Of a stretch of DNA of 64,000 bases, positions 25,365-37,700 are shown one piece after another. Each line of letters begins with the position of its first letter. Within the stretch, counting starts at the first letter, position 1. The notes under the pieces are model-generated. The model saw nothing but the letters and a program-made list of their open reading frames with translations. It was not told the origin of the DNA and did no database searches. The DNA comes from Liolophura sinensis (Eukaryota > Mollusca > Polyplacophora > Chitonida > Chitonidae): positions 15,383,570 to 15,447,569 of the forward strand of contig NC_088300.1 in the NCBI RefSeq assembly GCF_032854445.1. Reading direction: 5' to 3'. Both the position numbers and the translations under genes were made by a program.

Positions 25365-26058
25365 ACTGTCGTGTCGGGACACGCGATTAGGGTTTCATCA
25401 TCTGAACACATTGATTATGGGCTTGTAGTATCTAGATATACGGGATTAGTGTTCCATCACCTGAGCACACTGATTATGGGTTCGTGGTATAAGACATTAG
25501 GGATTCATCACCTGGATATATTGATTATTGGGTCGTCGTATCTAGGTAAGGGATAAGGGTTCTATCACCTGGACATGTTGATTATGGGATTGTGATATAC
25601 CGGATTACGCTTCCATGAATACATTGATTACGACTTCTTGGTATCTAGGTATCTAGACATGTTGATTATGGTGTTCTGTGGTATCTAGATATACGTGATT
25701 AGGTTCCATCACCTGAACACATTGATTATGGGTTCCTTCTATCTAGATATAAGGGATTAGGGTTCCATCACCTGGATATATTGATTATGGACTTGTGGTA
25801 TCTAGATATACGGGATTAGGGCTACATAACATGAACACATTGATCATGGGTTCCTTCTATCTAGATATAAGGGATTAGGGTTCCATCATCTAGACATGTT
25901 GACTATGGGCTTGTGGTGTCTAGATATATGGGGTTAGGGCTCCATAACATGAACACATTGATCATGGGTTCCTTCTATCTAGATATAAGGGATTAGGGTT
26001 CCATCATCTAGACATGTTGACTATGGGCTTGTGGTGTCTAGATATATGGGATTAGGTC
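25365..26058. repeat. ~58-bp minisatellite with an embedded TTAGGG motif
   Basis: The unit contains CTAGATATACGGGATTAGGG, TTCCATCACCTG and ACATTGATTATGGG. Near the right end a two-unit block of about 117 bp is duplicated almost exactly. About 12 copies. Confidence 0.92.
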
Positions 26059-28024
26059 ACTCGGACAACGTGGTCTCTCGTTATCGACACAGAACAGAGG
26101 ATGCAGTGTATTCGTGTGGTAATAGTAATAGACGAACATAAAATGTTATCGGCTGTTCTTCATATAAGGGATGGAATTACCGATGTACGTGTTTTCGAGG
26201 AAATGTGAATTTAATACTTCCTCTTACTGATGTTTTATGAGTCATTATTGAAAGTATCAACTGGTTATAAATTCACCTAGCAAATGGAAAGATAAACCGT
26301 TATCTATAAGGCAGTTAACTTAGACATGTGACCCAAATCCTTCAACATGAAAATATTATATTTTATCTTATAATATGAATGGGACCGATTTCACAATGCA
26401 CACGTCATATTAAAAACTACAGAATAGAGAGTAAACGGAGAAGACTGTGAGATAAATAGCAAATGGTCACACGTAACAGGTGAAATGCGACTTCTTCTGA
26501 ATTGTTATCGTTTTATTCTTACTGTTCATGTAAAATACTTAAATGGTACTTAACTTGAACAGCTCTGGCACCATGGCTTAAGCAGACTTTCGTCAAAAAA
26601 TACACTGATGTTAATTGAAATGTATTAGACATCATTGGTCTAGAATTAGTCAAAATGCTGTGTTGTCATCACATTTAATAACATTCACACGCACTACTAG
26701 ACTACAAAGTGCAAGCAGAGACCATTTCATTAAAAAAAGTTAATTTCCTGTGGCAGAAGCGTATTTCTGTACATGCAAGAGTTGACCAACAACTCTATAC
26801 TTAATGACGCAGCATTATCAGGCTTCAAAACTTATGTATAGATAGGAGTTTATGTGTAAATTGTCTCACATTATATTCCTAGTTACTGGATGGTCGTCAT
26901 TAAGTGGCCGTTACTTCATCACTGAGAAGTATCCGGTGAAGGTCTGCATGGGATATCGTGGGAACCAGTGGATTCACAGCACACAACTGCACGGCTTTGT
27001 ATTCACTCACGTACACCACTAGTCATGTGGTTACTAAATTAGAATCTTTTACATAAAAGGCGTGAATTATGATTGTCATCTAGACATCAAACCATATTTA
27101 TGATCTTTCATCTGTCCCGTCAGTGAGTCTGATATTTGGAAGGCCTGTCAGGTGACTGTCATTATCGCAGCGCGAGCATTCCTGTGCATGTTAGACGTAT
27201 GTTTGTAATGAGCACTAGAATAAAGATGCCAACTAGATACTGGGTGGCGAAAAAATGAGCAGTTATTATCCCTAAATGTTCCAGCCTTGATCCATACAAG
27301 TATGCGGGTCTTTCAGAAGCCTATTACCAATGTACAGACACTGAAAAAACAAAGTTTAACGTCTCTTTGCAACAGATAATAAGCGTGCTTAATCCAACAA
27401 CTGGTAATAAGACCGCTTTATAATGTTGATCATATACATTGAAAACTTTAAATCACTCCGTTTAAGCATTAAACCCATTCAATTCACTACATTATTTCTT
27501 GCATGTATACTATAAATGTGAGCATTTATAAAATACTACATGTATTTATAGAATAAATCAATATATCCATGAAACATACGCTTGTATTTGAAAAATAAAC
27601 ACGCCTTGAACATGTTAAAAGTAAGCATTCATTATAGTGTGTGCACATGTTACCGTTCAAAATAGTTTAGGAATTTCCTAAAATGTATAAAACGGATCAA
27701 ATTATAGCTTTTTGAAACTTTGGAATCATTTTAACGCTCCAAATAGTATAGGTACGAGTCCGATATTTACTGAAAGGCATAAATTTGTTAGGCACGTTTA
27801 TTATCTGTTACAGAGATCAGTTTAAATGATAAACATTTGTTTTTTCAGTGTATATACTATATATGTATACATACTGAACTTCAGAAGCAAGGTACAGAGA
27901 AAAAAACCTGTTCATGGATACAGACACTCTCTTCTATGCCCTTTATTTGACTGATATTTCATGTCGCTGTCAGTACTATTAGTGGAAAGATTCCAGAGGA
28001 TAACGGCCATGCGGCTCCTTGTCA
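26059..28024. other. Intergenic, no feature recognised
   Basis: AT-rich. No exon-like sequence, tandem repeat or long inverted repeat seen. Confidence 0.55.
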
Positions 28025-28262
28025 TGAACCCGAGAATGTAACACCGCAGTCGTGGCAGGGAGAGCTAGACTTCGAACGCATGGAAATCTGGCCGTTAAAT
28101 TTTACAATCCTCCCGGCTAGGATAATGCTGTAGCCTTGGCAGCGAGAGCTGGTTTCGAATGCACGGAAATCTGGCCAAGTCTAACAATCCTCCTAGGATA
28201 ACACTGTAGTCGTGACAGCGAGAGCTGGCTTCGAACACACGATCTTATGACAATTAGGCCCT
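28025..28262. repeat. ~80-bp imperfect tandem repeat, three copies
   Basis: GTCGTGGCAGGGAGAGCTAG, CCTTGGCAGCGAGAGCTGG and GTCGTGACAGCGAGAGCTGG each precede TTCGAA and, further on, a stretch with CAATCCTCC. Confidence 0.7.
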
Positions 28263-28424
28263 ACAGCTTCTATGTAACTAGTGCTATAGAAGAGCTGTAA
28301 TAGAAATGAAATAAATGCTTGCTTTTCTCAAAATTCACTACAACGTCAGAGCGAAATGAAACCTGTTTTCGACCAAGAATGTTAACAGAATATTGGCGGG
28401 AATGTCATCTGAGTGTTCATAAGG

Positions 28425-29292
28425 AACATGTGCATATCACCTGATCACATCATGTCTTTGTGAAAATTCGGCATCTCATCTCGTCACATGATGTCTATGC
28501 GCAGGTACGGCGTCTCATCTGATCACATCATGTCCATGTGGAGGTACGGCGTCTCATTTCATCGTATCATGTCTATGTGGAGGTACGGCGTCTCATCTGG
28601 TTACATTATGTCTGTGTGCAGGTATGGCGTCTCCTCTGGTCACATCATGTCTGTATGAAGGTACAACATTTTATCTAGTCACATCTTGTCGAGGTGGAGG
28701 TACGGCGTCTTATCTGGTCACATCCTGCCTATGTGTAAGAAACGGCGTCTCATTTCATCACGTCATGTCTATGAGGAGGTATGTCGTCTCATCGGGTCAC
28801 ATCATGTCTAAATGTGACGGTACGGCATCTCACCTGGTCACATCATGCCTATTTGAAAGTATGGCGTCTCACCTGGTCCCATCATGTCTTTGTGGAGCTA
28901 CGGCATCTCATCTGGTCACATCATGTCTACGTGAGGGTACGGCATCTCACCTGGTAACATCATGTCTATTTGAAAGTATGGCGTCTCACCTGTTCCCATC
29001 ATGTCTTTGTGTAGCTACGGCATCTCATCTGGTCACATCATGTCTACGTGAGGGTACGGCATCTCACCTGGTAATATCATGCCTATGTGCAGGTACAAAA
29101 TGTCACCTTGTCACATCATGTCTATGTGAAGGTATGGCGTCTTACACACATCATATATGTGTGTAAGTACGGCATCTCATCTGGTCACATGATGGCTTCT
29201 CGTTTTCACATCATGTCTATGTGAAGGTAAAACATCTCATCAGATGGCATCGTGTCAGTGTCATGGTACAGCATCTGGTCACATCATGTGTG
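28425..29292. repeat. 39-bp minisatellite, about 22 copies
   Basis: The unit contains GGTACGGCGTCTCATCTGGT followed by CACATCATGTCTATGTGA. The period is 13 codons, so a frame of 180 codons stays open at 28624-29166. The repetitive peptide and the drift in unit sequence argue against a gene. Confidence 0.93.
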
Positions 29293-29500
29293 TGTGTGAA
29301 GTTGTGGTATTATTTTTGAACTTACATGAGTTTAAGTCAACACTAAATGTTAATATAAAATTTATAAGTATAAAATTATGTCATATCAGAGTCAACAGTT
29401 TTGAGGTTAAGAAAATGTCTGACTTAAGCCTAGTCAGTTGGAATTCTTGAACTGGGGATGTGAATTAATGTGATGACAATACGGCATTTTAAGTAATTCT

Positions 29501-29672
29501 AGACCAGTGATGTCTAATATATTGCAATTCATGTTACAGCATTTTTAAAAACTTAATTCTGCTTAAGCAATGGCACTGGGAAAATTGCTGCTATTTAAGC
29601 ATTTAAATGGACAGGTTTAATAAAACCCAAGCTGAGAAAAACTGACAGTAGGCTGGATTTCACCGGTAATAT
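29501..29672. mobile_element. Dispersed ~180-bp element, copy 2
   Basis: Starts CTAGACCAGTGATGTCTAA, has AATTCTGCTTAAGC in the middle and ends TTTCACCGGTAAT. Confidence 0.6.
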
Positions 29673-29942
29673 GTGTGACTATTTGTCAACTAGCACATTT
29701 TCGTCATGGCTTTCGTTTTATTCTCATGAGTCTCTACATGGGATACTGTAAAAAAACAATCTATTTTCACACATAGCTAAATGAAGCGATGGTAACATAT
29801 TACATCCGAAATGTCAGTGCCTTTGTTTGAGTCAGACTAAGGATTAAGATGGAATTTTGCACCATTAAGAAACGAAAGAGATTATAATGATAATCAAGAA
29901 TTTGGATTCAGATTAAATTATCAGACAGTGTATGTAAAGACC

Positions 29943-30296
29943 GCTAAGGCGATCTAGTGGTTAGAGCGTTCGCCTCCAAGTCGAGAGACCCGGGATCAAA
30001 CCTGGATCTGGTCATACCAAAGACTTCAAAAATTTGTTGTTTCCTCGCTTGGCGCTTAGGCATGAGGTTAATAGCGAAACCGCATTGTCTGGCCCGGTGT
30101 CAGTATAATGTGATCGGGGGAACTGTCATGTCTGATGTCCTCAGCATGATACCGGAATGGTGGTATCCACTTTTGGCGTCATGGACGCCACACGAAGATC
30201 CAGTATTTACACACACACCGAATAACTCCTCGAGGTCATATGAGTGAAAAAATTAAATTACGACGTAAAACCCCAAGCATACATACATACATACAG
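29943..30296 (+). mobile_element. tRNA-derived SINE (family 2), about 350 bp
   Basis: A box TCTAGTGGTTAGAGC and B box GGGATCAAACCTGG lie in a tRNA-like head. A unique body follows, then a tail ACGACGTAAAACCCCAAGC and CATA repeats. Related to the fragment at 7.2 kb. The acceptor stem does not pair, so it is not a functional tRNA gene. Confidence 0.78.
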
Positions 30297-30497
30297 TATG
30301 TATTAACAGTAAGAAAACCCTCAAGTGTTAAGATTAATGTATTATTGTGAAAAATAAAGAGAATGCCACTTTCATAATTAAGAAAGAAAATTTATTGACA
30401 TATTTATTCGCTGAAATTTAAATAAAACTGGATATTGTAAAGAGGATTTTCCCTTATGATTGCTTGTTGTAGTCTTTATTCGATTCAATTACCGTAC

Positions 30498-30584
30498 CTT
30501 TACCGCTCACTATCATGCCGTCGCATAAGTGAAATATTCTTGAGTACGGCGTAAACCAATCAAATAAATAAATAAATAAATAAA
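30498..30584 (+). mobile_element. 5'-truncated SINE (family 1) with 13-bp target duplication
   Basis: Only the last ~85 bp of family 1 is present: GTCGCATAAGTGAAATATTC, GTACGGCGTAAAC and an AAAT tail. TCAATTACCGTAC flanks both sides (30485-30497 and 30585-30597). Confidence 0.88.
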
Positions 30585-31251
30585 TCAATTACCGTACAGG
30601 ACGATTAAGTTGGATTTTTTTCACTATTATTGTTTGTCTTGCTGTATTCAATTGAATTACGGTACGTCGATTGAATGGGATTGTATCTTTAGCTGACATG
30701 TGAGTCTGGTTACCATATTGCTATAGTGACAACGCTGCCGTCTGTTCGGTGAGAACATTATTCTGCGTCATGGCGACCTTTGTGATGACAATATGTGTTA
30801 ACGTATAACATACGCGTATGTGCAGTTGCATGTTCAGATGTCGTTAAACCCTGTATATTAATTAGGTGCACACGATATTCACATTTAAGATAAAGAGATA
30901 AAAGGTATAATTTATCTGATACGTGAAAGAATGAACTTAATCCGTTGATCCTAAATATGTTTTATTTTCGTTTTTCAGTGATTAACCTGGTTGTGTTTTA
31001 AACCCTCTGGCCTATACCGTTATGCGTAAACAGCATCTCATTTGGCTTGTGTTATTCTACCGTCACCTTCACTGTACTACCCACCCACACAAGCAATAAG
31101 ATCAGAGTCAGGCGTCACCAGCCCCTGCCCCAGATTTGTATATCTCTGCATGCAGATTTAGAGTGTCCACAAAATTAACTATCCCTCATCATTGCTTGTT
31201 AATTGTTCAGCACAGACGTACACATCATGAACACAGCTGTACATGGCCGCT

Positions 31252-31399
31252 CTATATATAGCCGCCAATAAGCAGTCTATGTTTTAGGGCTGGCTGTTTG
31301 TTGTGAGTCGGCTTGCCTTCAGTGAAGAGGTGTGTGTAGGACTGTAGTCGTTCCCTGTGCTCGCTCCTGTCACACAACACCCAGCCGCTGGCCATGTGA
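31252..31399 (+). promoter_or_regulatory. Possible core promoter and 5' leader of the Rho GTPase gene, with a start-stop uORF
   Basis: A TATA-like CTATATATAG at 31252-31261 and a CCAAT at 31265-31269 lie about 320 bp before the start codon, in sequence more GC-rich than its surroundings. CCAAT is normally upstream of TATA, so this order is unusual. If transcription starts near 31280, the leader contains ATG directly followed by TGA (31394-31399) and a second short uORF, 31442-31474. Promoter use is inferred from position only. Confidence 0.3.
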
Positions 31400-31576
31400 G
31401 GACAGCCAGTCTCCACAGCCAGTTCAACTATTGATTGTCAGATGACAATTTTATACGGAAAGCCTCAAATTTGAGTTTGGAATTTAGCTGTGTGGAGTTC
31501 TCTGGGGAAAATTCCCCGTTGGATTGAATACTGTCGGGCGGAGCAAGGCGTCACACTGGACGAGGAGGACTGGGAA

Positions 31577-31727
31577 ATGGTGGAGAGGATGGACCTCTCA
31601 TCAGCAGACTTTATCAAGTGTGTGGTGGTGGGGGACGGGGCTGTAGGAAAGACGTGCATGCTGGTGAGTTACGCCACTAACAAATTCCCCACCCAGCACG
31701 TCCCAACCGTCTTCGACAACTACGCAG
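31577..31727 (+). CDS. Rho GTPase coding exon 1
   Basis: Encodes the first 50 residues plus one base of codon 51: P-loop and switch I. Donor is GCAG|GTAAGA, phase 1. Two possible start codons, 31577 and 31589, lie four codons apart. The reading frame is open upstream back to a TGA at 31472 but contains no ATG there. Confidence 0.92.
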
Positions 31728-34700
31728 GTAAGATTCTAGCATCAGCGTTGATAAGAATACTGACATGCGGTTTGGTCACGATTTCTTACGTTGTCCCAAT
31801 AGCAGGCTTTCTCTGATCCAGCTTATGGTTCCTTATTGTAAAGGACAATGTCAAGTAAGTCCTGCCGTCTTCCAAGTGATAGAGAGGCCGTGTTCCAGAG
31901 TGCTAACGTTGTAATATGCACTCGATCGGCATCTATGCCTCGAGTTCTCAGTTCTTAAGAGCTGAAGAGGACAAGGGTTCCTGTGATACTGGGTCACACT
32001 TCTCCAGTCTTGAGTAGATCGACTATGCATTCCTTTGGGTAGGTAGCGTATTGAAGGAAAGGGTGGCATATAGTTGGAGCTGACGGTTATTTGATGTCAA
32101 GGTTACAGAGCAACCGGGGTTAGTCGTCCTTAACTTGGAACACAAAATTGCCCACAGGAGTCACAAGGCCCGAGGAATATGTAAAGCAGATTTTTGTTGG
32201 CTGCAGGAGACAGATAGTGTAACCGGCTGTGTACGTGTCTGAGGCCGTTAATTGATTACGTGAGTGTGTGCGCCTGGTGCTGGCTGCTGAAAGAGGCCCC
32301 ACAACCCAGCTGTCTGCAGGAGTCTGAGCAGATCGTCTGTGGGGGGAAGTGATGGGGACAAAGTCTGAGTACAGATTAGGGCACATCACGTTAGGTGCAG
32401 AGATGGAGAGACATCTAGGTACAAGAATGCAGACATCCATATGGATGCGTGGAGGGCACAACGGGAATATTACTTAAGATACAATATGATGTGGACATTC
32501 GACAATTCTAACCGAAGGTTGGGTATAGGGACATCTGCAGGATTACTGCCCTGGGAACTAGGGGTATAGTGGTGGAGACATGAATTGCAGAACACGTGAG
32601 GGGACATCAGTATTAATGTAGACTTGTGGGTAGAGTTTTGGGGACATCAGCGGTAGAACAGTTGTGGCGACGTCAGGTGCCATTCAACGGTGGGGACATC
32701 AGCGGTAGTACATAGGTGGGGACATCAGCGGTAGTACATTGGCTGTAGAACAGTTGAGGGGATATCAGTTGTAACACAGTTATGGCGATACCAGTTGTAG
32801 GACAGTGAAGGGGACAGAAGATGTAGTACAGTTGAAGTATACCTGTGAGGACGCCGGTTGTGATATAATGGTATAGATGTCAGTTAAGGGGACATATTGT
32901 AGAACAGTTGTGGGGACATAGTACAGTTATGAGGACAATAGTTGTAGTACACCGGTGGGGACATCAGTTGTGGTGTGAATGTCGATCAGTTGTGGTGTGA
33001 ATGTCGATCAGTTGTGGTAATATGTTGTAAAACAGGGACATCCGTTCCAGTTCGCTGGTGGAGGCATCAGTAGTGGGACACTGCTTGGGACATGTAGAAT
33101 AGTTGTGGGGACATCAAGTGCAGTGGTATGTTGGAACCATAAGTTGCATTACACCGATGGGAACATCAGTTGTAGTACAATGTGGGGACATCAGTAGTAG
33201 CACTTTTATGGAGAATTGTGGAACAGTTGTGGGGACATCAGATGTGGTGGACTTGTAGGGACATCAGTTGTAGTACAATGATGGGGACATCAGTATTAGC
33301 TCACTTGTGGGGACATATGGAACACTTTGGAACATCAACTGTAGTACACTGGTAGGGACATCAGTTATAGTACAATGGTGCTGACGTCGGTAGTAGCTCA
33401 TTGGCGGGGAATTGTGGAACAGTGGTGGGAACATCAGATGTAGTACACTGGTAGGGACATCAGTTGCAGTGCAATGATGGTTGTATTAGGTCTGTGGAGG
33501 TGAGGATATAACTTGTAGCACAGCGATGGGGACTTCAATTTCAGTACGGTGTTGGGGACATCAATTCTGGCACAATGCTGGGAACATCATTTGTGGTGCA
33601 CTGGTGCGAACATCACAGCATACCCACGGTGACGGGGACAGAAATCCGTTCCAATACAATAGTGACATCCATTCGTAGGGACATATTACGTGGTAGCCAT
33701 TGTTGTGTATTTAAAGGACAGTTATTTGAGCTACACACACACACACACCAGGAAGAAATGGATTAATAATAACTATTACAGAGAATTTAAGCAGTATTTA
33801 ATGAGTGTTTGTTTCATGAAGCTAGAGTGATTGGATTGATGAGTGATAGTTGTATACATACATTACACCGTAACATAACGGGCAGCGGCCCCGCTCTCTG
33901 CTGTAACTTACACCCCTGTCGTCACACATGAGTGTTTCTAGCTTTGTAAACCCCACGGCAGTACGTTATTTTCAGTAAACTTGGTCATCTGTCATACGGT
34001 ACAACTGCAGCAATTAATTCCGCGGTAGTCACAGTGATATATAAAGACTGTCATATTACACGCCATACCGTAAAACACCTTATAATTTCCATGTCTGTGC
34101 GTCTTATATCATTGTTTCCGTGACCGAGTTCCCGCATGGTCATTCAGTGATTCATACGCGGACAGTACTGGCTGTGTCACTGTGCCTGGGACTGAGCCTG
34201 TTCTCAGCTAACATCCTGGCAATATGTGTTAATTCATAGATGTGGCTTTTTGGGGTGTTGCCGACATGTTGGGAGAAATGCAGCTTCCCTGAGTCCCTGG
34301 GATCGGGCGAGAAACGGATCGCCGGGGGAACGTGGCTCTTGTTAGCCGGTGGGGTGGGGCACATGGCCCCGTCACCCTTAACCTCTTCGACTCCCTAGTT
34401 TGATGTAAACCTCACTACTGATGCAGTGGAGAAGTGATTTACGGTGAATTGGGTCTACTTGGCGCGGATTTTTAGTTGCACGGAAGTAAAACGAGTAGCG
34501 GAAATTCCTGCACCTCTCACAAGATGTCACGAAGCTAGCTGGTAACATGTGTCAACAAACCCAGCTGAGATCGTGAAAAAGAAAATAGCCACATACTCGC
34601 ACCACTTATTTATCAGCAGTTTCATTTTACACATGCCCCTTTTATTCAGTGTTTTCATTGTTAAAACAATGATTAAGTGCCTAACATACATGTGTAGGCT

Positions 34701-37700
34701 TTGTTGCTCCTTTAGATAGGGGCGTATAAGTGATTTGAAAATTGTTTGATTGTTTTCGGAAACGTTAGTCCTTCCGAAATACCTTGAAACACACTCTTCA
34801 TTACATCCCGTTTAGGATTTGTCATCCAGCGTTTCAAATCATTGAACTTTTGTCTATATTAACGGTGAATTTGAAATACGAATTCAAGGCAATGTAATAT
34901 CAACCCCTAAACTAAGTGTGGTAACATCTGGATGTTTTTTGTATATCACCTTCCATATAACCTCGTCGCTGTCATTTACCATAGCTTCTGCTATTTAACT
35001 TGAAGACATATGACCTCCTGTCAACCACCCTTATTTCTGCATGAGTTGACTTCTGTACATGTACTTCAATTTGTTGACCTAATTATCGATATTACTACAC
35101 TTTCTTGGTTCCATGTCGATAGATTATGATCACTGACAATTAGTCCTGAGACATTCTTCACAAAGATTCACAAGTAATTACAAATCCACACAGCTAATGT
35201 GCAGCCTTACGATATACCATGGTTCTGCGTGTGATGGAAAGACATTATGGATAATATAATAATAATTATAATATAAATATAATAATCATTGCATGGAATA
35301 TGTGTGGATGCTTAGCCAATAATAGTGACCATCTTGTGGAAAGGCATTTCACATTATATACCCACTGGCTTCTTTGTGGATGCGTGGCCAGTAATAGCAT
35401 CGTCTCATGGAAAGGCATTTCGCATTATAGCCGCTGCGGTTTTTGTGGATGGGTAGCCAGTAATATCACTATCCTACAGGAAGGCATTCCACATTATAAC
35501 CACTGCCTAAGTGTGGAAGCATGGCCAGTAATAGCACCATCCTACGGAAAGACCCTTCAGACGAAAAACTATATTGCAATGTTATGTGGACGCTTAACAG
35601 ATAATATGGGAAACATTTAATGGAAATACCATTTAAATAAAATGAGCTATGTTGCTTAGCAAATACTAGTGACGTCGTGGGGAAAAACATTGTAGATGGT
35701 AAACAGTGCTTTACGGATGCACCGCAAATACTAATGACCGATTTACGTATAAGAAATTACTGACAAGAATAAATGCGCCCTGTGGATGTGGGGCAAATAA
35801 TAGTTTTGTTAATAGTTATTATCAGTGTTATCATACTATAGTGTTTGTTGTTCATACCATATAACTTTGCTATGGACTGACATGACTCCGCACAATGAAT
35901 ATATTGTTGCTATATGCCTCGCTGGCAAATAGACTTAACCCTCTTATAGTATTGCCTTTTACATATACACAAAAACCTGATACCAAAACGGGCTTCCACG
36001 TCATGCTTATATGGATGTACCCTACTCCTACACAATATCATACGGTCGTTTTCGTCATGACACCAACGGCTGTTTTCATTCTATCCGATCACTATATTTT
36101 TGTCATCCAGGAAATATGAATGTCAATAGAGTCAAGAGCGTGTTAGAGAGAAGGAAGAAATGCACCAACGCATAAGTTAATTTTAGTTCTCAAGTCCTTA
36201 CGGATGTTTTGAAGGACAAAGTTACGTCTGTTACGTCACTCCGGTGTCAAGTGCACTATGCGTAAGAAGGAAAACAGTTATAGTTCTTAACGGATTGACT
36301 ACCAAATGCAAAGCACCTCTTCAGATTAAAGGGCCTCTAAAATTTGTTTATGATGTGCCAGATAACACTTTTAACGCATGCGCAGTTGAGCACTGACTGT
36401 AGACGATTTACATCTTTTTCGCCTTGTGGGACATATTATAACACATCCACGCGCCATATGTGGATAACGTGTAGTGCATCGACAAGTTGTTCAGGAAACG
36501 TAACTATGATGTAATGTGCCACGTTTCCCTTAACCATGAAAGAAGAACGACGTGAAATTATACATGAGGATGATGGCATACATGTATACCTCAACTGTAA
36601 TTTCTTATATTTCTGAGTGCTATATACACATCAACACGTATAACTGCGGATTCACGTTTACAGTGGTCTTAATTGTCTCTATAGACGTCTACAGGAGCAT
36701 TATAAATAGAGCCTTGTCATGCAAACATTACTCCCGATTACAAGCTGGTAGTCAACGCCAGAATCACCATTATGTGACAGGTGGAAATCCGCTCCACATA
36801 CTGCAAAGGCTTTGAAGAGACATTGAAGGTCTGAAGATGTTGCATTTCAAAAGAAAGGCTAAATGTCAAGAATCGAGACAATGTGGATTGCATCAGTAAA
36901 CTGTTATCATTTTGCAAGTTACCAATTCCTTCTTTTGCAAGTCTTTGCGGATTGAACAGAAAGAAAACTTTTCTGCCCACTTCCACTTTTGCCAGACGTT
37001 ACGTCAGACAAGAGTACATGTCGGCATTAAGGTATTAGTGAAGGTTTCGGCGTCAATCCAGCAAGATGTCCTTATTATATCTACCTGATTCAGTCTCACA
37101 TCAGTAATATTTTCACATCACATATGGCAAATTGTATGTTTTCTTTTGAAGAGCACTTCCGCAATACCCTATTAATGGTGTTATTTATCGTGATGTGTTT
37201 TTGGAACATTGTGTCTGTTTTATTATAATTCATATAATTTAAGAAATTAAAAAAGTGTTTTTTCGGATCTGGAGTACCACGTTGTGAGCCGAAAACTAAA
37301 TCTCTTGTAGACGTCAGCTGATAGGAGTGGTGTATATAACCGTAAGGTATTACCACATTTACAATCACGGATTTAATAAATACAATTTCAGTTAATGCTA
37401 GTGTAGAAAAAAGCGATTGTATTTGTCTTGAAGTTTACCTGAATGCTGTCTAGTCCATTGAAAAGAACCCGATTACATTAGCCGTCTGCTACGAACACAA
37501 ATACCTACGAGTAGTTTAGGTGGATGACTTTAATGGCTTTTTCACGTGCTTTTATTTTATAGCCTTGCTGTTGTCCCTGAATTTGAAGAATCTGCCTGTG
37601 GTATTAAAGTCTTTTCCTTAAAGAGTAGCGAGGCATAGATCTCACCGGGCCGTGTGAATGGCCTGATATACTTAGCCTTCATTCAGCCGTGTCGGAGTAC

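Noticed and set aside
29943-30015. A tRNA gene, from clear A and B boxes
   Set aside because: The acceptor stem does not pair and the sequence continues into a SINE body and tail with a second related copy at 7.2 kb.
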